Positions 1 through 8,067 of a stretch of 64,000 bases of DNA are shown in pieces. The DNA is from Halomonas zincidurans B6 (GTDB lineage: Bacteria > Pseudomonadota > Gammaproteobacteria > Pseudomonadales > Halomonadaceae), in assembly GCF_000731955.1 (NCBI RefSeq), contig NZ_JNCK01000001.1, positions 620,001 to 684,000 on the forward strand, read 5' to 3'. Position 1 is the first letter of the stretch. Every line of letters starts with the position of its first letter. A program made the translations under genes and the position numbers. The notes beneath the pieces are model-generated. The model was not told the origin of the DNA. It was given only the letters and a program-made list of their open reading frames with translations, and ran no database searches.

Positions 1-78
1 GTCGCGAATGGCGGCCGGCTCAAGCTCGGTATCGGTCTTCAGGCCCATCTGAATCAAGCCGATCTTCACCTTTTGCAT
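1..78 (-). CDS. Carbon-nitrogen hydrolase (nitrilase superfamily), probably beta-ureidopropionase; 5' end only
   Basis: Only the first 26 codons lie in the window, and the gene runs off the left edge. The N-terminus reads MQKVKIGLIQMGLK followed by an acidic stretch and PAAIRD. This is the usual opening of bacterial beta-ureidopropionase / N-carbamoyl amidohydrolase proteins, whose first beta strand has the form KIGLIQ. Family members hydrolyse N-carbamoyl-beta-alanine to beta-alanine, CO2 and ammonia at the end of reductive pyrimidine breakdown. The neighbour across the divergent intergenic region is a nucleobase permease, which supports a pyrimidine or hydantoin role. The catalytic Glu-Lys-Cys triad lies outside the window, so the exact substrate is an inference. 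Confidence 0.6.
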   Translation of the reverse strand, partial: MQKVKIGLIQMGLKTDTELEPAAIRD

Positions 79-157
79 CGCTCAATCCTCATCGTCTGAC
101 ATGTGTTGTTGTTGGAGCACACGGTGATCGTCGATTCATCACCTTGTCGTTATAAAA

Positions 158-175
158 CCTGACTGTCGAGTCAGG
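158..175. promoter_or_regulatory. Palindromic operator candidate CCTGACT-4-AGTCAGG
   Basis: A perfect 7-base inverted repeat with a 4-base spacer (GTCG) sits 80 bases upstream of the hydrolase start codon. It directly adjoins a TATAAA-like box at 151-156. The position suits a repressor or activator site for the leftward gene. No regulator is assigned. Confidence 0.35.
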
Positions 176-461
176 AATAAGAGAAAGCTAGTCGCTTACG
201 TGGAAATCTTGCAAGTGTTTTTTAAACCGAACAAGCGGTTGCGTTGAATCTGTAACTCTCTAATTTGCAAAGATTTCCTCATTATGTGGCGGTGGGCGCA
301 CCGTGACGGAGAATGTCTTGTTTTTCTTTTTTTAATTTTAAAAACAGATGGTTATGCAGTTATTAGAGGGCTGTCGACGCGCTTTTAAACGCGGTTATGC
401 ACCATTGTGGAAATTGTCTAGAGTGACAGATGGCTGGGATCTCGTGACATGAAAAGCCCTG

Positions 462-477
462 GGGGCGATGGCTTGCA
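462..477 (+). promoter_or_regulatory. Possible sigma-54 promoter upstream of the NCS1 permease
   Basis: The 16-mer GGGGCGATGGCTTGCA has GG and GC separated by 10 bases and a perfect TTGCA -12 element. The -24 half is weak (GGGG rather than TGGCA). Nitrogen-controlled transcription would suit a nucleobase uptake gene, but the match could be chance. The predicted leader would be about 225 bases long. Confidence 0.25.
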
Positions 478-713
478 TGACCCTCAATAAACATGACTAG
501 CCGGACAGGTTTTTTGAGTTTATAAAAAACAACGACTTGTCCGCCGTGGCTGAAAGGCCGGGCTCGCTTTCAACGACGCTTAGCCCTCAAACTGATCGTT
601 CGGGCACGTTTCTTGCGAGATGTGAGAGGGACCAGCCAGGCAGCAAGGTCGACAAGTAACGTACAAGTCCCCTCGACGGGGAGAATTGGCAGCCGCATGA
701 GGAGACAACAACA

Positions 714-2231
714 ATGACGGCAGAAACATCACGCGCGATAAAGCGTGGCGAACTCGTCGAACTCGAAGTCGGCGACGACGTTCGCGAGAGTTCGCGCTTC
801 AACGAAGACATCGCCCCGACCCGGCTCGAGGAGCGCACCTGGTCGCGCTGGAACGTCGCCGCCCTGTGGGTCGGCCTGTCGATCTGCGTGCCGACCTATA
901 CCCTGGGCGGTATTCTGACCGCCTACTTCGGCCTGTCGGTGAGCGAGGCGCTGATCACCATCCTGGTCGCCAATATCGTGATCCTGGTGCCGCTGACCCT
1001 GAACGCCTATCCGGGCACCAAGTTCGGCATCCCGTTTCCAGTGGTATTGCGCTCGTCGTTCGGTATTCGCGGCTCCAACGTGCCCTGCCTGATCAGGGCG
1101 CTGGTCGGGTGCGGCTGGTTCGGCATTCAGACGATGTTCGGCGGGCTGGCGATTCATCTGTTGCTGGCGGCGGTCTTTCCCCCGTGGCGAGCGCTGGACG
1201 GGCTCGGCGAGGTGATCGGGTTCTTCCTGTTCGGCGCCATGAATCTGTATGTGGTGATCCGCGGCGCCGAATCGATCAAGTGGCTGGAGACGCTCTCGGC
1301 GCCGCTGTTGCTGGCCGTTGCCGTGGGGCTGATGATCTGGGCCCTGCCGCACGTGTCGATGACCGAACTGTTGAGCCAGCCGCCGTCACGTCCCGAGGGC
1401 GAGCCGGTGTACGGCTACTTTTTCGCCGGGCTGACCGCCATGGTGGGTTTCTGGGCCACGCTGTCGCTCAACATTCCCGATTTCAGCCGCTTCGCCAAGA
1501 GCCAGAAGGACCAGATCGTCGGTCAGATCATCGGCCTGCCCTTGACCATGTTCTTCTTCGCCTCGCTGGGGGTGGTGATGACCGCGGCATCGGCGTCGCT
1601 GGTGGGTGAGACGGTCTCCGACCCGGTCAGCCTGATCGGGCGCATCGACAGCCCCTTCTGGGTGGTCATCGCGATGTTCTTCATCATCGTCGCGACGATC
1701 TCCACCAACACCGCCGGCAACATCGTCTCGCCCACCAACGACTTTCAGAACATCGCACCCAAGCTGATCAATCAGACCCGCGGTACGCTGATGACCGGCC
1801 TGGTCGGGGTGCTGCTGATGGGTTACGACCTGCTGCAGAAGGCCGGCGTGATCGTCTCCGACGTGACCCTCGAAAGCCTCTATTCAAACTGGCTGCTGGG
1901 CTATTCGAGCCTGCTGGGGCCGATCGCCGGGATCATGATCGTCGATTACTTCCTGATCAAGCGCCAGCAACTCGACGTCGCCAGCCTGTACAAGGATGGC
2001 GCCGCGTATCCGGCCTACAACCCGGCGGGTTTCATCGCCTTCTTCGTGCCGGTGGCGCTGACCGTCTTCTCGCTGACGACGGGGACCTGGACCTGGTTCT
2101 ACGACTACGGCTGGTTCACCGGCTCGGCGCTGGGAGCGGTCGTCTACTACGTCGCCAGCCAGATGCTCGTCAAGCCGGTGACGGCTCCAGCTCCGGCGCC
2201 CGCCCCGGCGGCCGAGAAAGCCAACGGCTGA
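714..2231 (+). CDS. NCS1 family nucleobase:cation symporter (cytosine/uracil/allantoin/hydantoin permease family)
   Basis: The 505-residue protein has about 12 hydrophobic segments, in the usual size range for nucleobase:cation symporter-1 proteins, and sits in the inner membrane. The N-terminal cytoplasmic tail ends in the family-typical segment RTWSRWNVAALWVGLSIC. A GTKFGIPFPVVLRSSFGIRG motif and an NCGWFGI-like segment (GCGWFGIQTMFG) around residues 100-140 are also typical. Members import nucleobases, allantoin or hydantoins with Na+ or H+. The ATG follows a GAGGAGA-type ribosome site at about 699-704. Together with the divergent ureidopropionase-like gene it probably feeds pyrimidine or hydantoin degradation. 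The C-terminus is a Pro/Ala-rich tail of no known function. The precise substrate is not readable from sequence. Confidence 0.88.
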   Translation: MTAETSRAIKRGELVELEVGDDVRESSRFNEDIAPTRLEERTWSRWNVAALWVGLSICVPTYTLGGILTAYFGLSVSEALITILVANIVILVPLTLNAYPGTKFGIPFPVVLRSSFGIRGSNVPCLIRALVGCGWFGIQTMFGGLAIHLLLAAVFPPWRALDGLGEVIGFFLFGAMNLYVVIRGAESIKWLETLSAPLLLAVAVGLMIWALPHVSMTELLSQPPSRPEGEPVYGYFFAGLTAMVGFWATLSLNIPDFSRFAKSQKDQIVGQIIGLPLTMFFFASLGVVMTAASASLVGETVSDPVSLIGRIDSPFWVVIAMFFIIVATISTNTAGNIVSPTNDFQNIAPKLINQTRGTLMTGLVGVLLMGYDLLQKAGVIVSDVTLESLYSNWLLGYSSLLGPIAGIMIVDYFLIKRQQLDVASLYKDGAAYPAYNPAGFIAFFVPVALTVFSLTTGTWTWFYDYGWFTGSALGAVVYYVASQMLVKPVTAPAPAPAPAAEKANG

Positions 2232-2259
2232 GCGTCGAGCGGTCGCCTTGAGTGAAGCC

Positions 2260-2290
2260 ATGAGCCCGGCCCTGTGCCGGGCTCATGCTT
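2260..2290 (+). terminator. Hairpin terminator after the NCS1 permease gene
   Basis: An 11-base perfect stem ATGAGCCCGGC / GCCGGGCTCAT with loop CCTGT is followed by GCTTTT. It lies between the convergent permease and LysR genes. The T tract suits the plus strand only. Confidence 0.75.
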
Positions 2291-2308
2291 TTCTGCATTC
2301 ATGGACGG

Positions 2309-3217
2309 TTAGATGTCGACGCTGCGCGGTCCGTCGCGGGGGATGTCGAGCATTGCCAGCATGGCGCGGGCCGCCGCCGAAAGCGGATGGCGGCGGCGCA
2401 TGATGACGCCCAGCTCGCGGGGGATATCGGGTTCGACGAGTTGACGATGCATGATGCCTTCACCGGCGATCTGCCGAAAGCTCAACGAGGGCAGCACGCT
2501 GACCCCGACCCCGGCTGCCACCATACGGCCGACGGTGGCGATCTGGCTGGCTTCACAGATGATGTCCAGGCGTTCGCCGACCCTGGTCATGACGGCATCG
2601 ATATCCTGACGCGAACTCGAGCGCCGGTTGATGCCGATGAATGGATAGGCGGCCATCTGACGCCAGGTCACGACCCGCTGTTCGAGCAGCGGGTGCCCCA
2701 GAGGGCATACAGCCACATAGCGATCGACCAGCAGGGGTTCGTAGATCAGATCGTCGGCGTTGAGCGGCGCAACGGAAAATCCCATGTCCGCACGGCCCTC
2801 GCGAACGAGCTGATTGACCTCATCGGCAAGCACGTCGTGCAGGCTCAGGTTGATATGCGGGTACTCGGCGCGAAAGCCGGCAATGACGCCCGGCAACAAG
2901 CCTGCCGCCAGGGTCGGTAACGCCGCCAGCGTGACCTTGCCGCGTTCCTTGAGAAAGCGTCCATTGAGATCCTCGAAAGCCTCCGCCCAATCCTCCAGCA
3001 AGCGTATCGCCACGGGCAGGAAGGACGCGCCCTCGGGCGTCAGCGTCAACTGCCGGGTGGCGCGGGCGAACAACGGTCCTCCGACCGTTTCCTCCAGCTT
3101 GCGGATGGCGATACTCAAGGCGGGTTGCGAGAGATGAATGCGCTCGCTGGCTTCGGCGAGACTGCGCGATTGGGCGACGGCGACGAAAGCCTTGAGTTGC
3201 TTGATGCTGGGATTCAT
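2309..3217 (-). CDS. LysR family transcriptional regulator
   Basis: The 302-residue protein has a classic LysR layout. The N-terminal winged helix-turn-helix is visible as SRSLAEASERIHLSQPALS (about residues 17-35) followed by RKLEETVG and LTLTPEG. A C-terminal effector-binding domain follows from about residue 90. It is divergent from the TAXI/TRAP and AtuA genes, with a 132-base AT-rich intergenic region before the TAXI start. LysR proteins commonly regulate the divergently transcribed operon in response to a pathway intermediate. That is the likely role here, and the ligand is unknown. Confidence 0.9.
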   Translation of the reverse strand: MNPSIKQLKAFVAVAQSRSLAEASERIHLSQPALSIAIRKLEETVGGPLFARATRQLTLTPEGASFLPVAIRLLEDWAEAFEDLNGRFLKERGKVTLAALPTLAAGLLPGVIAGFRAEYPHINLSLHDVLADEVNQLVREGRADMGFSVAPLNADDLIYEPLLVDRYVAVCPLGHPLLEQRVVTWRQMAAYPFIGINRRSSSRQDIDAVMTRVGERLDIICEASQIATVGRMVAAGVGVSVLPSLSFRQIAGEGIMHRQLVEPDIPRELGVIMRRRHPLSAAARAMLAMLDIPRDGPRSVDI

Positions 3218-3349
3218 TTATTTAATTTAACGAATACGAAAAAATATTCAATGTACAAAACAAAACCGCGAGGCGAACCTGCCAATGAGCGGTGCCCGGC
3301 AGAGGCGCCCCTATCAACAACAAGGGCCCATGCGGCCACGGAGCCAACC

Positions 3350-4318
3350 ATGAAAACGCTACTCACCGCCGCAGCGGCCAGCCTGGCCATGCTTGCATTC
3401 AGTTCCGTCAGTCACGCCGAGCAACGTCTGCTGATCGGCTCGACGTCAAGTTCATCGAGCCATTACAGCTATTTCGTGGCCGTCAATCAGATCATCAACG
3501 ATCAGGTCGAGGGAGTCAGTTCCTCGGTGGCCGAAACCGGGGCCACGGTCGACAACTTGCGCCGGCTGAGCCGCGATCAGGTCGATCTGGGTCTGGTGAC
3601 GACCAATAGCGGCTACCAAGCCTACCAGGGGCTGGGCGAATTCGAGGGACGAGCCGTCGATAGCCGGCTGCTGTGGGTCTATACCGTGGCCCCCCAGAAC
3701 GTGGTGTTGCGCGAGGACGCCGGGGTCAGCAAGCTCGCCGGTCTAGACGGTGTGCGTCTCAACCCGGGGATCACCGGTTCGGCGACCGAGGCCACCACCG
3801 AAGCGGTCATGCAGGCGCTGGGCATCGAGCCCGACTACGTTCGAGGATCGACCAGCGATGTAGTCAGCGCCATCAAGGACGGCCGCATCGCCGGCTACGT
3901 CAAGTCCGGCGTCGGCGATCGCCTCGATGGATCGACCATGGACATCGCGACCTTCACGCCGATCACCGTACTCGGGCTGAACGACGCTCAGGCGGCGACG
4001 CTACGCGAACGGATGCCCGATGTGGCTGTCGTCGACGTGCCGGCCGGTGCCGCCGAGGGCGTCCCCGCCTACACGACCTGGGCATTCGGCGTGGCGGTGA
4101 ATGCAACCCCCAAACTCGACGAGGAAACCGCCTACCAGATCGTCAAGGCGGTGATGGAAAACCCCGGACCGCAGGCCAATGCCTTCTCCGCGATCAAGGG
4201 CGCCGACATGGCGCAGATGACCCTGAAGGTGGGCAGCGTGCCGCTGCATGCCGGTGCGGCCCGCTACTATCGTGAGCAGGGGCTTGAGATTCCCGATGCC
4301 CTGAAGCCGGTCGAGTGA
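3350..4318 (+). CDS. TAXI family TRAP transporter solute-binding protein
   Basis: The protein has 322 residues. The ATG at 3350 begins a signal peptide (MKTLLTAAAASLAMLAF...SHA, cleavage expected after residue 23); an upstream in-frame start lacks this peptide and overlaps the LysR gene. The mature part begins EQRLLIGSTSSSSSHYSYF, the beta-strand and glycine/serine loop typical of TAXI proteins. It should act in the periplasm, capturing an organic acid or related solute for the TRAP permease encoded immediately downstream. The stop codon overlaps the downstream GTG start by four bases, so the two are translationally coupled. The substrate is not known. Confidence 0.88.
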   Translation: MKTLLTAAAASLAMLAFSSVSHAEQRLLIGSTSSSSSHYSYFVAVNQIINDQVEGVSSSVAETGATVDNLRRLSRDQVDLGLVTTNSGYQAYQGLGEFEGRAVDSRLLWVYTVAPQNVVLREDAGVSKLAGLDGVRLNPGITGSATEATTEAVMQALGIEPDYVRGSTSDVVSAIKDGRIAGYVKSGVGDRLDGSTMDIATFTPITVLGLNDAQAATLRERMPDVAVVDVPAGAAEGVPAYTTWAFGVAVNATPKLDEETAYQIVKAVMENPGPQANAFSAIKGADMAQMTLKVGSVPLHAGAARYYREQGLEIPDALKPVE

Positions 4319-6243
4319 GCAGCGAGATGCAACTCGATGTGCGCCATTGGCTGACCACGGCCCTGGCCCTGGCATTGGGTGGACTGATTCTCTACACCTC
4401 GGCGGTGGGGCCCTTTGCCAGCCTGGTCCAGCGCGGGCTTTTTCTCGCCCTGGTGGTGCTGCTGGGATTGACGCTCTATCCGCTGGCGGCAGGCACCCGC
4501 TGGCGTCCCCTGGGCGTGGTCATCGATCTGGCGCTGGCCGTCGAGGTCAGCGTGGCATGCGGTTACGTCGTCCTCAATCATCAGCGGATCCTGACCGAGC
4601 TGCCCTGGGCCACACCCTGGGACATGGCTATGCTCGGCGTACTGCTGATCGCCATCCTTGATCTGTCGCGTCGCGCGATCGGGGCGATCTTCCCACTGCT
4701 GGTGCTGGTCGGGTTGGCGTATGCCTTCTTCGGCTCGCTGATACCCGGCGCGCTGGGGCATCGCGGCTTCGGCCTGGCCTTCGTCACCGAAACGCTCTAT
4801 CTCGGCGATCTGGGCGTCTGGGGCATGCTGGTCGGCGTGGCGGCGACGACGATCGCTGCCTTCGTGCTGTTCGGCTGTCTGCTGTTGCACACCGGCGGCG
4901 GTCAGGCTTTCATGGACCTGGCCCTGCGCATCAGCGGGCGCTCGCCGGGCGGGGCGGCCAAGGTGGCCACGGTCGCCTCGGGACTGTTCGGCATGGTCAG
5001 CGGCAGCGCGGTGGCCAACGTCGCGACCACCGGCAATTTCACCATCCCCATGATGAAGCGGCTGTCCTACCCGGCGCCCTTCGCCGCCGGGGTCGAGGCC
5101 GTGGCTTCGACGGGCGGCCAGGTGGCGCCGCCGATCCTCGGCGCGGCGGCTTTCATCATGGCCGAGATCCTCGGCGAGAGTTACGTGCGTATTGCGCTGG
5201 CCGCGCTGTTGCCGGCGATCCTGTTCTATCTGGGCGTGTTCCTGACCATCCATCTGGTGGCGAGACGCCGTCAATTGCGGGTCGTTCCGGAAGACGAACT
5301 GCCGGCCTGGCGGGATGTCCTGCGCCCCGGCCGGCTGGTGCCGGTACTCGCTGCGCTCGGCGGGCTTTTCTACGGGGTGCTCAGTGGCCGCTCGATCCAG
5401 ACGGCGGCCTTCTTCGGGATCCTGATGACCGTGGTCAGTTATACCGGCTTCGCATTGGCCGGCGGCGCCGGGCTGCGCGACGTCGCGGCCAAGCTGCTCG
5501 CGGGCTTGATCGACGCGGGCAAGGGCATGGTGATCATCGGCGCGCTGCTGGCCGGGGCGCAGATACTGGTGGCGATGATCGGCTTGACCGGGATCGGCGT
5601 GACCCTGGCCGGATTGATCGTCGACCTGGGCGGTCAATCGCTGTTTCTGGTGGCGCTCATCGTCGGCGGCGTGTGCTTGATTCTCGGCATGGGGATCCCC
5701 ACCACGGCGGCCTATGTGCTGGTCGCGTCGGTGCTGGCGCCGGCGCTGACCGAGATCGGCGTCGAGCCGCTGATTGCTCACCTGTTCGTCTTCTACTTCG
5801 CGACGCTGTCGGTGATCACGCCGCCGGTGTGTGTCGCGGTCTTCGTCGGCGCGGGGATCGCCCAGACCAATTGGCTGCCGGCGGCCGGCGAGGCCATGCG
5901 CCTGGCCGCGGCGATCTACGTGATCCCTTTCCTGCTGTTGATCTATCCCTCGCTGGCCGGCTTCGGAGGGTGGCTCGACATCCTGTTGGCGGCGGTTCAG
6001 GGCACGGTCTTCGTGATCGCCTTCGCCACCCTGATGGCGCGCACCGCGCTGACCGGAAGCCGGGCGCTTGACGTCCTGGCGTTGCTGGTCGTCGTTGCCC
6101 TGGCCTTGACTCCGGGTTGGGCGAGCACGCTGGCATCAGTGCTGGCGCTTGGCGTTCTCTACGCGCGCCAGCGTAGTCGCCGGCCGCTATCGGACGACAC
6201 GCTGGGTGCGGTGGGTGAGCCGCCCGGGGAGCGGCGGCCATGA
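4315..6243 (+). CDS. TRAP transporter fused permease subunit (DctQM fusion)
   Basis: The 642-residue protein is highly hydrophobic. An N-terminal four-helix DctQ-like part is fused to a large DctM-like part, the form found with TAXI binding proteins. The DctM part contains the signature GMGIPTTAAYVLVA near residues 461-474 and a SGSAVANVATTGNFTIPMMK segment near 222-241. It forms the inner-membrane, ion-coupled channel that receives substrate from the TAXI protein. GTG at 4315 overlaps the preceding stop, and an ATG at 4327 is an alternative start. The last codons overlap the AtuA gene start by four bases. Substrate specificity is undetermined. Confidence 0.9.
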   Translation: MSSEMQLDVRHWLTTALALALGGLILYTSAVGPFASLVQRGLFLALVVLLGLTLYPLAAGTRWRPLGVVIDLALAVEVSVACGYVVLNHQRILTELPWATPWDMAMLGVLLIAILDLSRRAIGAIFPLLVLVGLAYAFFGSLIPGALGHRGFGLAFVTETLYLGDLGVWGMLVGVAATTIAAFVLFGCLLLHTGGGQAFMDLALRISGRSPGGAAKVATVASGLFGMVSGSAVANVATTGNFTIPMMKRLSYPAPFAAGVEAVASTGGQVAPPILGAAAFIMAEILGESYVRIALAALLPAILFYLGVFLTIHLVARRRQLRVVPEDELPAWRDVLRPGRLVPVLAALGGLFYGVLSGRSIQTAAFFGILMTVVSYTGFALAGGAGLRDVAAKLLAGLIDAGKGMVIIGALLAGAQILVAMIGLTGIGVTLAGLIVDLGGQSLFLVALIVGGVCLILGMGIPTTAAYVLVASVLAPALTEIGVEPLIAHLFVFYFATLSVITPPVCVAVFVGAGIAQTNWLPAAGEAMRLAAAIYVIPFLLLIYPSLAGFGGWLDILLAAVQGTVFVIAFATLMARTALTGSRALDVLALLVVVALALTPGWASTLASVLALGVLYARQRSRRPLSDDTLGAVGEPPGERRP

Positions 6244-7619
6244 GCTTCCTACTGGGTAGCGGAGCCGGGTTTTCCGGCGATCGTACCGATGCGGCGACGC
6301 CCGTGGTCGCGGAGCTGATCCGGCGCGGACAGCCTGCCGCGCTGATCTTCGAGACGCTGGGAGAGCGCACGCTGGCGGCCGCCCATCGGGCGATGCGCGA
6401 GGATCCACAGGCCGGCTTCGAACCATTGCTCGAGGAGTTGCTGGAGCCGGTCCTGGCCGACTGCCAGCGCCACGGAATCGCCATTCTCGGCAACTTCGGT
6501 GCCGCCAATGTCGCTGGCGCCTGCCGTGTGGTCGGGGAGCTGGCCGCGCATCAGGGCTGCGATGGGCTGCGCATCGGCCGGGTTCATGGCGACGACGTAC
6601 GCGACCGGCTCGAGTCCCTCGACCTCGAACCCTGGGAAGCCGAGACGCGCACGCTGCCGACGGGCGAGTCGCTGATTTCGGCGAATGTCTACCTGGGCGC
6701 GGCGGCACTGGTGCAGGCGCTCGAGCAGGGCGCCGATGTGGTGGTGACCGGCCGAGTCGCCGATCCGGCGCTGTTTCTGGCGCCTCTGGTTCGCCACCAT
6801 GGCTGGGCATGGGACGATTGGGATCGGCTCGCCGCGGGGATGATGGCCGGTCACCTGGGGGAATGCGGGGCGCAGGTGAGCGGCGGCTACTTCGCCGACC
6901 CGGGGCTCAAGGAGGTCGCCGAACTGGCGACCCTTGGCTATCCGATCATCGAGGTCGAGGCGGATGGCCGGCTGGTCATCACCAAGCCGGCCGGTACCGG
7001 CGGCTGCATCGATGCGCGCACCGTCAAGGAACAACTGCTCTACGAAGTGCACGATCCGGCGCACTACCTGACGCCCGACGTGGTCGTCGATCTGACCCAT
7101 GTCGTGATCAACGAACTGGGGCGGGACCGGGTCGAGGTCCTCGGCATCCGGGGCAAGCCGGCACCGGCCCGGCTCAAGACCACGGTGTGCTACGACGGCG
7201 GATGGCAGGGCGAAGCCGAGATTTCCTACGCGGGGCCCAACGCGCTGGCCCGGGCGCGTCTGGCGGTGTCGGTGTTGCAGGAACGGCTGCGCTTCAGGGC
7301 ACCCGCCGAGCTGCGCACGCGACTGGACATCATCGGTCACACGAGTGTCTTCGACGACGATTCGGGCCATCTGCGCCGCCAGTGCCGGCCCACCGACCCG
7401 GCAGGCGACTATAGAGTGCGGCTGGCCTGCGAACATGCCGAGCGGCGCTGGGTCGAACGCGCCACCCAGGAGCTGTTGGCCTTGTACTGCGCCGGTCCCG
7501 CCGGCGGCGGCGGGGTCCGACGGCACTTTCAGCGCCGCGTGCACACCGCGTCGTTCCTGGTCAGGCGCGACGATGTCACGGCCCGCGCCTCGCTCTACGA
7601 GGATGCCACCCATGAGTGA
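6240..7619 (+). CDS. AtuA family protein (DUF1446), large subunit or domain
   Basis: The 459-residue protein starts MSFLLGSGAGFSGDRTDAA, typical of DUF1446/AtuA proteins. It also carries the family segments GNFGAANV, GRVADPALFLAP and GTGGCID. AtuA is named from the acyclic terpene utilisation operon of Pseudomonas, but its chemistry is poorly defined and many homologues stand outside terpene clusters. Here it is coupled to a TAXI-TRAP transporter (ATGA overlap with the permease) and to a small downstream gene carrying the separate AtuA-like C-terminal domain. A catabolic step on the imported solute is a reasonable inference. Terpene use is not supported, since no other atu genes are seen. Confidence 0.8.
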   Translation: MSFLLGSGAGFSGDRTDAATPVVAELIRRGQPAALIFETLGERTLAAAHRAMREDPQAGFEPLLEELLEPVLADCQRHGIAILGNFGAANVAGACRVVGELAAHQGCDGLRIGRVHGDDVRDRLESLDLEPWEAETRTLPTGESLISANVYLGAAALVQALEQGADVVVTGRVADPALFLAPLVRHHGWAWDDWDRLAAGMMAGHLGECGAQVSGGYFADPGLKEVAELATLGYPIIEVEADGRLVITKPAGTGGCIDARTVKEQLLYEVHDPAHYLTPDVVVDLTHVVINELGRDRVEVLGIRGKPAPARLKTTVCYDGGWQGEAEISYAGPNALARARLAVSVLQERLRFRAPAELRTRLDIIGHTSVFDDDSGHLRRQCRPTDPAGDYRVRLACEHAERRWVERATQELLALYCAGPAGGGGVRRHFQRRVHTASFLVRRDDVTARASLYEDATHE

Positions 7620-8004
7620 CACCGCACTCGACGCAGCGCACGACGGGGGCGGTGGCGTCACCGTCACGCTGCACCAGCTCGCCCACTCCCGCGCCGGCGA
7701 CAAGGGCGATCGTCTCAATCTATCGCTTTTCGCCTACGATCCTCGTCATTATGCGACATTGCTCGAACAGATCACCGAGCCGCGGGTATTGGCGCTATTC
7801 GCTTACCGTGGCGCGAGTCGGGTGCGGCGCTATCCGATGCCGGGGTTGGCCGGCATGAACCTGGTGATCGACGACGTACTTCAGGGCGGCGTCAACGGCG
7901 CGCTCAATCTCGACGGGCATGGCAAGACGCTGTCTTTCCTGCTGCTGGGGCTGACCGTCACGTTGCCACGACCCTTGTTGCCGGAGCGGTTGCTGGTGAA
8001 ATGA
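7612..8004 (+). CDS. AtuA-like C-terminal domain protein, small partner
   Basis: The 130-residue protein corresponds to the small domain found at the C-terminus of longer AtuA proteins: LHQLAHSRAGDKGDRLNLSLFAYDP, then GGVNGALNLDGHGKTLSF near the end. The ATG at 7612 overlaps the end of the large AtuA gene by eight bases in another frame. The two are therefore separate, coupled polypeptides rather than a fusion. A frameshift splitting an originally fused gene is possible, but two-gene arrangements are common for this family. Its role is presumably to complete the enzyme or complex. Confidence 0.75.
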   Translation: MSDTALDAAHDGGGGVTVTLHQLAHSRAGDKGDRLNLSLFAYDPRHYATLLEQITEPRVLALFAYRGASRVRRYPMPGLAGMNLVIDDVLQGGVNGALNLDGHGKTLSFLLLGLTVTLPRPLLPERLLVK

Positions 8005-8067
8005 TCCCATGCGCAGGAACGAACGCCGTCCGCAGGGGCGGCGTGCTTCGTCTGAGTTGGCCGGAGT

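Larger units (their letters stand above)
79..713. other. 635-base divergent intergenic region, AT-rich, regulatory
   Basis: No credible coding region is seen between the divergent hydrolase and NCS1 permease genes. The stretch is clearly more AT-rich than the flanking genes. It holds a perfect 7-base inverted repeat at 158-175 and a weak sigma-54-like element at 462-477, listed separately. The unusual length suggests both divergent promoters and an upstream activator region. Confidence 0.6.

Noticed and set aside
7612..8004. The small AtuA-like gene as evidence of a frameshifted pseudogene
   Set aside because: Start codon, overlap and intact domain fit a normal two-gene arrangement; a frameshift cannot be shown from this sequence alone.
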